This document shows, piece by piece, positions 23,072 through 31,594 of a DNA stretch of 64,000 bases. The stretch is from Limnomonas spitsbergensis (lineage: Eukaryota; Chlorophyta; Chlorophyceae; Chlamydomonadales), in NCBI GenBank assembly GCA_037349105.1, contig JAYJMM010000124.1:5812001-5876000 (forward strand), given 5' to 3'. The position numbers and the translations under genes are program-made. The notes below the pieces were generated by a model, which saw only the letters and a program-made list of their open reading frames with translations, was not told the origin of the DNA and made no database searches. Every line of letters starts with the position of its first letter. Position 1 is the first letter of the stretch.

Positions 23072-26000
23072 ATGCGTATTTCCCGCGGGCTAGCAGGGAT
23101 CGAGGATCCCGCAGCTTTGGGGTGCAAGGTGCCCAGTGCAGATCAAGCTTGGCCCAAGGACGTTGGGCAGGCTGATGGCACTGTGGGCGCTGAAGTGTCG
23201 CACAAAGGGATCGGCCGAGGTGGACCAGTGCCCCAATCAACCCTGGATATTCCAAGGCAAGGCCTGGAATATGCGCAGTGGTTGAGACAGGGAGGAAGAA
23301 CCCCTGAGCTGACATTGGACCCGGCCGCTGAGGTGTCGCAGACCAGTGGCACAGATCGGGACAGTGGTCCAGAAGGCGCACCAGAGCAGGACTTGCCCAG
23401 TGGGGCAGGGGCCGCGCGACGAGTCAAGAACGCGCCCGATCACGGTGATCAAGGGGCAGGCGCCTCTGCAGCCCCAGAGGGGGCAGCAGAGTGCGGGGGA
23501 GCCAGAGACCTAGGCAGTGGGCCAGAATACGCGACGCAGAAGAGGCTGCTGAGAGTGGCAAGTGCTGCACAGAGCGTTAAAAAGGAGAACGGGACGATGC
23601 CCCGTGGTGGAAGTCAGGTGATCAGGAAACCTGCAGATCTGCAGGCGGTGGGTGGAGCAAAAGCCGCCACTGCGGAATGGCCCCCAGTAAAAAGGAAGGA
23701 GGATCTAGCTCAGCCAATAGGGTGGAACAGGCTAGGGCAGTGGGCCACTGGAGTGTGGAAAAGTGTGTGTGACGCAGAGCATGCGGGGTTAAGCAGTCTG
23801 GCTGTGCCCCAGCAGCGCGCACCCTTGGAGGCACTGACCAGGTGTATGGAGCAGCCAGGTAATCAGCTGCCCCCCAACGGCTGGTCCATGTTTGATATCC
23901 TCAGCAGTGACAGTGAGCCAAGTCCCAGGGACCAACAGCAGGCCCGGGGGAGGGCCTTTCCACCCATGCGGGATAGCCCGGTAGCTAGCGAACAGCTGCA
24001 CCTGATCAGCTGTTTTCAGGCAGGAAGTGCCTGTCCACCCAGGCGGGATAGCCCGGTAGCTAACAAGCAGCTGCACCTGATCAGCTGTCTCCCGGCAGGA
24101 AGTGCCTGTCCACCCAGGCGGGATAGCCCGGTAGCTAGCGAGCAGCTGCACCTGATCAGCTGTGATCTGGCAGGAAGGGCTGAGCACAGGCCTGGCCCGC
24201 GCAGGGCAAGCGAGGCTGAGGATTATGCGAGGTTCGGGGTCGCCCCAGAGCAGGATAAACAGGATCAGGAGGATCAAACTGTGGTGGCCGGTGGCTGCGA
24301 GCCAGGCCAACTGCAGGTGCAGGCGCCGCGGCTGTGCTTGCAGAGGGAGGCAGCCCCTGTGACACCTGTGGTGGCCGGTGGCTGCGAGCCAGGCCAACTG
24401 CAGGTGCAGGCGCCGCGGCTGTGCTTGCAGAGGGAGGCATCTCCTATGACACCTGCGGTGGCCGGTGGCTGCGAGCCGGGCCAACTGCATTCGTGGGAGC
24501 AGAAGCTGAACCAGCAGGTGGCCGAGGAACCAGCAGGATCAAGGGAGATTGAGGACCACGTGCACAGGCAGGCGCCGGTGCTGGTGCAGATGCACCAGCC
24601 AGAAGAGGATGCGCCTGTCACACCACCGGTGGCAGCAGCTCCAGGAGGGGGCCAGGTGCCAACACCGGAACCAGGGGCGGCCCAGCAGGCCATCATATGG
24701 CTGGGGGCGCCCAAGGGTGTGGCAGGTGTGCCTGCAGCTGCCGACGGCCCTAGCCAGTCCCAGGTCGAGGCCTCAGGGCTGAAGGGGGGCCAGGCAGGCA
24801 ACCTGCCAGAGGGGTTGGCCGTGCATGGTCCAACTGAAGGGGCAAGGCAGGCGATCCCGGGCACAAGGGAAACAAGCCCAACCAGCCAGGGCAGTGCCCA
24901 TGGGGAACCCAGAGGACACTCACCCAAGCCTGTTGCGGCAGAGAACCCTGAGGGGTCAACGGAGCTGGATATCTCCATACCCATGCTGAGGGAAAAGGTG
25001 AACTGGTACCGGCAGAAGCTCAAAGGAATGGCCAGGCAGCTGTGGATGGCCAGGCAGCCAGGGATGGCCTGGCAGATGAGAATGACCAGGCAGCTGAGGA
25101 TGATGAAGCGTCGCTTGGCAAAGAAACTGCAGACGCTGCTGCCACAAGGCGAGGAGGAGGAAGAGCAGCAGCTGCAGCACACAGCCATGGTTGCGTGGCA
25201 CGTGGCACTACCCAGTGGGCACAGGGCTGAGCTGGGCGGCCACGGAGTGAAAGAAGAAGCACAGCCACAGCTGCAGCAGGGGTGCGCGCCCAGATTTCCC
25301 AGGCAGGAGGGCTTCCGCTCAGCAGAGCAGTGTGGGCCAGTGGGTCAAGCCAGCCCTAGCCTGAGTCTCGGCCCTGACGGCTGCAACAGGTCCAGCCAGG
25401 CAGTAGCAGGCAGGGCAGCTGACAGTGACGTGGAAGCAGCTAGGAGCAGCAGGTCTCCGGTGCCAGCACCCGTGTACGACAGCAGCAGCAGGAATGTGTG
25501 CCTGGTAGCAATCCATGCTGCGGTGCCTGCAGATGTGGAGCTGGCCAGGCTCTGGGAGGATCACGCAACAGGTGACCGTCAGCAGCCGATGGACATCCGC
25601 AATGCCATGCGTCAGGCCATGAGGCGAAACACCGGAGGAGTATGTATGTTCTGCGGGTTCGAGTGCGAGCACAGCGACAGGGCATGTGAGCACCTCATGG
25701 ATGCCAACATCCAGAGGGGTCTGGAGCCGGGTGAGGACCTGGCTGAGGCCAGTGATGCAGTGATTGCAGAGGAAGCAATGCGGATTGCGGTGAAGCTGGC
25801 CGGGCCAGCGGATCCGGCCGCAGGCGCGCGCAGGGTGTCAGTGCAAGACCGCTCCCTGTCCGCGGAGGAAGGGAAGCTGGCTGATGATACGGTGCGTGTC
25901 CAAGTGACACAAAAAGGAATTGGCCGAGGGGGCCCGATGCCCGCGGATCCCAGGAAGGGCCTGGAAGCTGAGCAGTGGCCGACGCAAGGGGGAGGAACAC

Positions 26001-27088
26001 CAGAGCTGATCTTGGATCCAGCAGCTGAGGTATCCCAGAGCGGTGATACGGGGCGGGACTGTGGTCCAGACGCCGCTGTGCAGCAGAATCCGCCCAGGGG
26101 GGCAAGGACTGCGCAGCGGGTCAAGGAGGAGTCCAGCCAAAGTGACCAAAGGGCGGATGTTGCCGCAGGCCCAGAGGGGCTTGCAGGCCGTGACAAGGTC
26201 AGGGCAGGCGAGCCGCTGGTGAAAGCAGAGGTGAGTGTGGCCAGGCGCGGACCTGCAGAGGTCAAGCGCGAGGGGGCAGGAGCCAAACCAGCGATGGCCG
26301 GGCAGGTTTCGCAGGAGAGCGATGAACCGCGGATCCAGAGCAAAAGGGCGGCTGCGCCGGTGGGAAAGCCGTGGGCTGACCTGATGTCAGAAGAAGAGCT
26401 GTCAGATCCCATTCCAGAGGTGCAAGTGCAAAAGGGGCCGCAGCTGAGGGCAGGGCTGCATCCGAGGAGGCAGCTGAGGCCGCGCCGCACTCCAGTCAGG
26501 AGGGTGGTAGGGTCCACGGTGTATGGAACACCCCTGTCCAGGTTTCCCCCCAGTGTGAGCAGGCCTGTGCAGAGATCCAAGGAGGGATTTAGCGGCCAAG
26601 TGAAGAGAGGCAGCAGCCGAGGGGGCGGCATGTGTGGACTTTTCAACAATCCAGCGTGGGCACAGGAGGAAGGCCCAAGAAAGTCAGAGCACTCCAGGGC
26701 GGTAAAGGTGGCAGATCTAGAGGAGCTGATTGAGGAGGATCCGAAGCTGATCGGCTGGAGGGGAATTCTGCAGTGGGCGGCGAACCTGTGGAAGCAAGTT
26801 TGCTCCAGGTATTTCTCCCACTTCAGCGATCAGGTGAAGGCCATTGAGGAATTCAGGGCCCATCATATGAGGGAGTGGGCAACGAAGGCCATGATGGGGA
26901 TTCCACACACTGGGCAGGACAGGGCAACGCTGTTGGCCGCCCTTGGACAGGCGTCCAAGGGAGGAGCAGGACGCGAGGCAGCCCTGGCCGTTAAGGCCTT
27001 CGCAGATGAGTGGTGCAATGGGGTGATGGGAGATCAGGAGGAACCTGGATCTGAACCCGAGGATGAAGAAGAGGAGGATCAAGAGTAG
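23072..27088 (+). CDS. Large Gag-like ORF of the split-repeat element
   Basis: This single open frame of 1338 residues is the longest in the window. It is Gln/Pro/Gly/Ala-rich with a very acidic C terminus (EDEEEEDQE). It is modular: the N-terminal stretch with KGIGRGGP...TPELTLDPAAEVSQ is repeated at residues ~950-1040 (KGIGRGGP...TPELILDPAAEVSQ), and WNRLGQWATGVWKSVC is echoed by WRGILQWAANLWKQVC near the end. Two local tandem arrays are present: three ~34-residue units around RDSPVASEQLHLISC and three around VVAGGCEPGQLQVQAP. A Cys/His cluster, CMFCGFECEHSDRACEH, at ~residue 860 could bind zinc or nucleic acid. No enzymatic motif is seen. It ends in TAG, and the same frame continues into the next ORF. 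Confidence 0.7.
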   Translation: MRISRGLAGIEDPAALGCKVPSADQAWPKDVGQADGTVGAEVSHKGIGRGGPVPQSTLDIPRQGLEYAQWLRQGGRTPELTLDPAAEVSQTSGTDRDSGPEGAPEQDLPSGAGAARRVKNAPDHGDQGAGASAAPEGAAECGGARDLGSGPEYATQKRLLRVASAAQSVKKENGTMPRGGSQVIRKPADLQAVGGAKAATAEWPPVKRKEDLAQPIGWNRLGQWATGVWKSVCDAEHAGLSSLAVPQQRAPLEALTRCMEQPGNQLPPNGWSMFDILSSDSEPSPRDQQQARGRAFPPMRDSPVASEQLHLISCFQAGSACPPRRDSPVANKQLHLISCLPAGSACPPRRDSPVASEQLHLISCDLAGRAEHRPGPRRASEAEDYARFGVAPEQDKQDQEDQTVVAGGCEPGQLQVQAPRLCLQREAAPVTPVVAGGCEPGQLQVQAPRLCLQREASPMTPAVAGGCEPGQLHSWEQKLNQQVAEEPAGSREIEDHVHRQAPVLVQMHQPEEDAPVTPPVAAAPGGGQVPTPEPGAAQQAIIWLGAPKGVAGVPAAADGPSQSQVEASGLKGGQAGNLPEGLAVHGPTEGARQAIPGTRETSPTSQGSAHGEPRGHSPKPVAAENPEGSTELDISIPMLREKVNWYRQKLKGMARQLWMARQPGMAWQMRMTRQLRMMKRRLAKKLQTLLPQGEEEEEQQLQHTAMVAWHVALPSGHRAELGGHGVKEEAQPQLQQGCAPRFPRQEGFRSAEQCGPVGQASPSLSLGPDGCNRSSQAVAGRAADSDVEAARSSRSPVPAPVYDSSSRNVCLVAIHAAVPADVELARLWEDHATGDRQQPMDIRNAMRQAMRRNTGGVCMFCGFECEHSDRACEHLMDANIQRGLEPGEDLAEASDAVIAEEAMRIAVKLAGPADPAAGARRVSVQDRSLSAEEGKLADDTVRVQVTQKGIGRGGPMPADPRKGLEAEQWPTQGGGTPELILDPAAEVSQSGDTGRDCGPDAAVQQNPPRGARTAQRVKEESSQSDQRADVAAGPEGLAGRDKVRAGEPLVKAEVSVARRGPAEVKREGAGAKPAMAGQVSQESDEPRIQSKRAAAPVGKPWADLMSEEELSDPIPEVQVQKGPQLRAGLHPRRQLRPRRTPVRRVVGSTVYGTPLSRFPPSVSRPVQRSKEGFSGQVKRGSSRGGGMCGLFNNPAWAQEEGPRKSEHSRAVKVADLEELIEEDPKLIGWRGILQWAANLWKQVCSRYFSHFSDQVKAIEEFRAHHMREWATKAMMGIPHTGQDRATLLAALGQASKGGAGREAALAVKAFADEWCNGVMGDQEEPGSEPEDEEEEDQE

Positions 27089-27199
27089 GAAGGTTTTGAA
27101 ACAGCTGTGCAGCAACCAGAGGAGCTCAGGGAGGTCCAAAGGTGGCAGCAGCAGGCAAGGGCCGCGCCCACCCCAGGGTCCAGATAGGCCAGAGAGGAG

Positions 27200-28612
27200 G
27201 TGCTGTCAGATTCCTGGGCCAGGAATTACACAGGCGGGACACAGCCAGGCAGGCCGAGCCAGGAGCCGCCCAGGGGGCAGGAGTACGGCAGAGGAACAGA
27301 GCCGCGATGGCAGAGCCAAGAGCCGCCCAGGGGGCAGGCAGACGGAAGGGAACAGCCAAGCCGGCAGAGCCAGGAGCCGCCCAGGGGGCAGGCAGACGGC
27401 AGGGAACAGCCAAACTGGCAAAGCCAGGAGCCGCCCAGGGGGCAGGCAGAATACGGCAGGAGGACACAGCCAGGCGGGCCAAGCCAGAAGCCGCCCAGGG
27501 GGCAGGCAGGATCCGGCAGAGGAACACAGCCTCGGGAGTCTGGCCCAGAGGAGAGAAAAAACAGAGATGCGGCTGATCAGCCGCCACCCGAGAGGAGCAG
27601 AGGCTCCGCGGGCGGGGCCGGCAGACAGTCGTCAGGGGGCGGACAAGCCCAGGATGGGGCTGGCCGCAGAAACAGCCAGTACCAGCGCAGTCGCAGCCCA
27701 CCAGGGGGCGACAGTGGCGGATCTGGATCAGACTCCAGTTCAGACGAGTCCGGATCAGGTGGATCTGACAGGCGCGGGCCAGGGGCCAGGCGGGAATCAA
27801 TGAAGCGAAAGAAAAAGAGGTTGGATATGGAGCAGGCGGAGGTGAGCCTGCAGCTGCAGAAGCAGATGGTCCTGCAGCTGACTGGTGTGAACAGGTTCAC
27901 CAAGATCCCGACCATCCAAGGCAACGTGCCTGTGTTGGATATGGCCCAGCCCGGAGCTGTCGCGGTCAGGAAGTACTGCCAGGCATGCGGCTATTGGGGG
28001 TCGCACAACCGGCTGGCGTTGTCCGATGAACCGCCGGCGCTGGCCGTGGTGGCAGGGGAAATTGTTGGATCCTGCCAGTCACCCTCGGCCATGGCCATGC
28101 TCGTGCGATCCCTGGCCAGGTTGTGGAACAACAAGCCTGCCAGTGTGGGGCCGTTGATGGTGGCCATCAGGGCAGCGCCCCATGCAGGGGACAGGGCCAC
28201 CAAGGAGGTGAAAAGGATCAGGGGGCAGTGGGCCGCTCCAGCAGAGGAGCAGTGCTGTGAGGTTTCCCTGCTTACCCTGTGGATCAGGGTGGTAAAGGAG
28301 GAGGTGAGGAAGCCGACCTCGGATGAGAGATCCGCGATCACCAACCTCAAGCTGGGAGTCAAGACCACCTTGGATCCGGAGGTCAAGCCAGAGGAGACAG
28401 TGGAGGCCTTTGCGCACAGAGTCCTGTCCACAGCAGAGTTGCTGCATATCTCCAGGGATGCAGTGGACTACTTTGGCAGAAGGCACTCTGTCTCGCACAT
28501 GTTCTATGAGGGGCTGCCAGTGGCCACCAGGGTCAAGCCGAGCACGTTCGTGATCACTGTGCCAGGGTACTTGTGCATGACCGATGAGGAGCAGATCACT
28601 GTGCTGACGTAG
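27200..28612 (+). CDS. Second Gag/capsid-like ORF, in frame with the first
   Basis: The 470 residues start with basic, Pro/Gln/Gly-rich repeats of ~17 residues (SQEPPRGQADGREQP), then a Ser/Gly/Asp tract and KRKKKRLDMEQ. Residues ~210-470 form a globular domain; PEETVEAFAHRVLSTAELL and FYEGLPVATRVK resemble retroelement capsid (Gag) helices, though this is pattern only. It shares frame with the upstream ORF; two TAG codons (27086 and 27185) separate them. The first Met at 27200 is really GTG, so the true start, if separate, is unclear. A Gly/Arg-rich overlapping frame (27063-27803) is also open, probably through the repeats. Confidence 0.55.
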   Translation: MLSDSWARNYTGGTQPGRPSQEPPRGQEYGRGTEPRWQSQEPPRGQADGREQPSRQSQEPPRGQADGREQPNWQSQEPPRGQAEYGRRTQPGGPSQKPPRGQAGSGRGTQPRESGPEERKNRDAADQPPPERSRGSAGGAGRQSSGGGQAQDGAGRRNSQYQRSRSPPGGDSGGSGSDSSSDESGSGGSDRRGPGARRESMKRKKKRLDMEQAEVSLQLQKQMVLQLTGVNRFTKIPTIQGNVPVLDMAQPGAVAVRKYCQACGYWGSHNRLALSDEPPALAVVAGEIVGSCQSPSAMAMLVRSLARLWNNKPASVGPLMVAIRAAPHAGDRATKEVKRIRGQWAAPAEEQCCEVSLLTLWIRVVKEEVRKPTSDERSAITNLKLGVKTTLDPEVKPEETVEAFAHRVLSTAELLHISRDAVDYFGRRHSVSHMFYEGLPVATRVKPSTFVITVPGYLCMTDEEQITVLT

Positions 28613-28623
28613 CAGGTGGTGTT

Positions 28624-28845
28624 GTGGGAGAAGTTACCCTGGAAATGGGGGACCTGTTGGTTACAGATCACAGGCCTGCGGCAGAAGAGGAGAATGAGAT
28701 GGAAGAGGAGGAAGAGACGGAAGAGGAGGAAGAGGCGCGAGAGGCTTCTTGGAGGAAGAGACTTTTTGGAGGAAGATATTCCTTGGATGAAGAGAGGCCA
28801 ATGTCACCCCGCGAGCGGTCCATAGATGGGCCAAGGTGGCGCTAG
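28624..28845 (+). CDS. Small acidic ORF in the element
   Basis: 73 residues in a different frame from the two large ORFs, with a run of Glu (EEENEMEEEEETEEEEEARE) followed by SWRKRLFGGRYSLDEERPMS. It may be a frameshifted or degraded continuation of the Gag region. No family is recognised. Confidence 0.3.
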   Translation: MGEVTLEMGDLLVTDHRPAAEEENEMEEEEETEEEEEAREASWRKRLFGGRYSLDEERPMSPRERSIDGPRWR

Positions 28846-29573
28846 GCTTCCAACAAAGAGGAGGAGTCAGCCCTAGAGGGGCATACGGAGGACGGGGCTA
28901 TGGTTAAGCCAAGCCCAGAGCGGCAAGGCCGCTGAGCACTTGACGGCACCCACGCTGTAACCGGCAAGGAGCGGGCAGGCGCCAGCGTAGCGGAAGACAC
29001 CTTCAGGCGCAGCGCGGCTTGTCCTAGTACCCGGCAGGCAGTGGGCCGGCGGCCAGCGGGCCGAAGGCTGGAAATGCAAGATTGGTACGGATGCTACGGC
29101 AGCGGCATGTTAAAATTTGTTTCTAACGAACCGTAGCAGCAAGGCTGCGGTAGTACATACGCTGGAGGCGATGGATGAAGATAATCAGTCAATTCGTGTG
29201 ATGATAACACAGCGGGGGGCAGGATCCCGCTGCTACGGCGCACATTTCATGTGGCCTTGAAGACCAGGTGTCTATGGCGCAGTGGGGCGAGAGCAGCGGT
29301 TATTCCTAGCCCGGCCTGATGACTTCTGAGATGACTCTGTTAGCTAGCCATGATTTGGGTGAACAACGAAGATTTGTGGGATCGTGCGCAGTATTGGCGC
29401 ATAGGCAGCTGAGACTCAGTGGGATTTCCTTTTGGAGACGGCCTGAACCAGGCGGATTTGCTGAGACGATTTGGGCTTCTGAGTGTACATATTTCTAAAA
29501 GATTCTTTCAGTACCACCCCTTTCCGGCTCCCCGCGCATGCCTGGAGGGCTTAACGCTGGGGAGCGGGGGGCG
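28846..29573 (+). other. Non-coding 3' part of the element
   Basis: No ORF of note. It contains short inverted pieces around GGCAGTGGGCCGGCGGCCAGCGGGCC and AACGAACCGTAGCAGCAAGG, and ends in a G-rich stretch (GGGGAGCGGGGGGCG) just before B1. Confidence 0.6.
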
Positions 29574-29815
29574 AGTAAAGTAGTAGGGGCAGTACCCACG
29601 AGACAGGGACACCCAGACAGGCCCTAGGCAGGAAGACTCTCCTACTAGGGCTGTGCCTTACAGTTACCCTGTTAACAGCTCTTGTATGTAGTACAAGGAG
29701 CCTGTGTGTACGGTGCTGTACCGTATTTGTGAGTAGAGGACGCCTCTATAAGGCGCCCTGACCGGAGTTCACGGTATTTACCATAGTATTGCAGTTACTG
29801 CTTTATGGTGCGACA
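29574..29815 (+). repeat. Split repeat B1
   Basis: 242 bp, starting AGTAAAGTAGTAGGGG and ending GGTGCGACA. It matches B2 with few substitutions. It is followed by GC and then A2. Confidence 0.95.
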
Positions 29816-29817
29816 GC

Positions 29818-30460
29818 TGTCACAGTATATTACAGTGTACGTGACAGAACCGTTTAGGCCGCTGTTAGCGGCCGCGGAGCCTCCGCAGCTTCCCTGCGGA
29901 GTCTCCTGATCTGATCTGGAACCCAGAATCCCGCTTAAGTGTGAAGTGTAGCAGATTCTACCGTACTCAGTAATTAGGGCATGCCGGGACCTTTGAATCC
30001 CGGCGTGCCAGCTTGCTACTTACTTTTGTCCCCTTTGAAGGACAGGCCTCTGGTGTAAAGAGTATAGGCCTAGCTCTCACGGATACTAGCCCTTGCTCGC
30101 CACTAAGTCAGTACCTTACACTTCAGTCAAGTCTAGCACCACGGAAAGTGGTGATAGCATAAGCAAGTGACAAGCGAGCCCCGTCCAGATCACTGGTCAT
30201 CCCCAGCCGACGCGATCTACGGCGCTCGCCCTGAAGAGCACGCGACCTACGGTGCCGATCCCTGACTACTCGTCCATCGGAGACGACTTATCAGGCAAGC
30301 AGTCCCAAGCAGATATTCACCTAAATAGACCAGGAGGCGCAAAGCCGACCAGGAGCTCTCGGCGTACCAGCTTCCAGCTGAGTCCGCCCGGCGACAAAAC
30401 CCCCGGACAAAGTCACCTCCGTCGCCGTTCCTTCGCAACCCCGAGCATCGCCGCTCTCAG
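29818..30460 (+). repeat. Split repeat A2
   Basis: 643 bp, the second copy of A. It has 12 extra bases (GTGTAGCAGATT region, ~29945) compared with A1. It joins B2 directly, so A2+B2 forms one uninterrupted repeat unit with TG...CA ends. Confidence 0.95.
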
Positions 30461-30461
30461 A

Positions 30462-30703
30462 AGTAAAGTAGTAGGGGCGGTAGCCACGAGACAGGGACAC
30501 CCAGACAGGCCCTAGGCAGGAAGACTCTCCTACTAGGGCTGTGCCTTACAGTTATCCTGTTAACAGCTCTTTTATGTAGTACTAGGAGCCTGTGTGTACG
30601 GTGCTGTACCGTATTTGTGAGTAGAGGACGCCTCTCTAAGGCGCCCTGACCGGAGTTCACGGTACTTACCATAGTATTGCAGTTACTGCTTTATGGTGCG
30701 ACA
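30462..30703 (+). repeat. Split repeat B2 (right end of element)
   Basis: 242 bp, the second copy of B, ending TTATGGTGCGACA next to the putative target duplication CTGA. Confidence 0.95.
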
Positions 30704-30719
30704 CTGAGCCAAGAATACA

Positions 30720-30925
30720 TACGTTTAGAACAGTGCATACCCGCTCGGCCACGTGGGGCTGGTAGGGAATGACTAGGCTCAATTCCTGCTCCCATGCACA
30801 GCCTGGGCCATGGTGTAGCTTTGCCATCCTCCTGTGTGAGGGGGCAGGAACATGGAGCCCTGCGCTCTAGTCGGGAGGAGAGAGAAGATCGTGTGGTGGG
30901 TACGATACTACGATCCCTCAACCCC
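30720..30925. repeat. Dispersed repeat, pair member 1
   Basis: It shares ordered blocks (CGTGGGGCTGGT-GGGAATGACT, CACAGCC-GG-CCATGGTGTA, ACAGGAACATGGA-CC, GAGAGAGAAGAT-GTGTGG) with 35965-36165, at roughly three-quarters identity by eye. A third trace, AACAGTGCATACCCGCT, is at ~35100. Family unknown. The rest of 30926-31594 shows nothing recognisable. Confidence 0.7.
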
Positions 30926-31594
30926 TTGGTATGAATGCCACCAGCGTCATACCACTGGACCATTCCCCCCCTACACACGGATACTTGGCCCGCATGGGGC
31001 TCACATTATGGCGTTTTGAAAGCGAGGTACAAGCAGGGGTACAAACGAGCAACTTCTCCTCCAACATAAAACTCCGAGGTCTGCTTACGTCTATGGGACG
31101 GTCGCATTTCCTCCACATTGCACTCTTGGAAAAGCGATATTCTCCTCATGATGCCAAGTCAGGGCATGGCATGCTACTGGAATTACAACTGGTGGTGCTA
31201 CAAGCCATGCTGAATCGGGTGTTCAGGCAGTCTCATGGGGTGTTGTTTGCTCAAGTAAAATGTGAATCACCTGCACCCTATGATGGAAGCTCATTCATAC
31301 TATAATTTCAAAATAATCAAGCTAATAAACTTGAGCAGCCCTCCTAAATCTGAGAAGTAAAAAAGTGAGAACTGCACTGCAGACTCACCCTAACAAATGT
31401 GCAGTTGCATGCCATTAATATACGAGCGGTTGACCAATGCAGGCACAATATGCCCCCGAATGCCCCACAGGAACACCATTTGCATGCACAAGTGCAAGCC
31501 GCATAAATACATAACGCGCAGAGCTGGAGGTTTTGTGCAAGGCCTGGAGTTGTCATTCTCCTACGGTAAATTCATAAATTTGTTAGACATCCAG

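Larger units (their letters stand above)
21512..30703 (+). mobile_element. Split-direct-repeat retroelement (PAT/TOC1-like), apparently non-autonomous
   Basis: The order is A1 (21512-22142), internal region, B1 (29574-29815), GC, A2 (29818-30460), B2 (30462-30703). A1/A2 and B1/B2 are near-identical, so the insertion is young. This split-repeat layout is known for PAT/Kangaroo-type DIRS elements and TOC1 of Chlamydomonas. The element begins TGTCAC and ends GCGACA, and CTGA occurs directly outside both ends (21508-21511 and 30704-30707). The internal region carries Gag-like ORFs on the plus strand and no reverse transcriptase, RNase H, methyltransferase or tyrosine recombinase that I can recognise. 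It probably depends on an autonomous partner. Confidence 0.85.

Noticed and set aside
25612..26649. Antisense ORF of 345 codons within the Gag-like ORF
   Set aside because: It is a shadow of a GC-rich coding strand. The plus strand is open over 4 kb and shows modular repeats.
21512..30703. Ordinary LTR retrotransposon
   Set aside because: The left end has A without B, while the right end has B1-A2-B2. Two complete LTRs flanking an internal region are not present, although TG...CA ends and CTGA flanks keep the mechanism open.
21512..30703. Alternative genetic code in which TAG is sense, because of two in-frame TAGs in the Gag frame
   Set aside because: ISY1 and IND1 end in TAG exactly where their families end, so TAG is a stop here.
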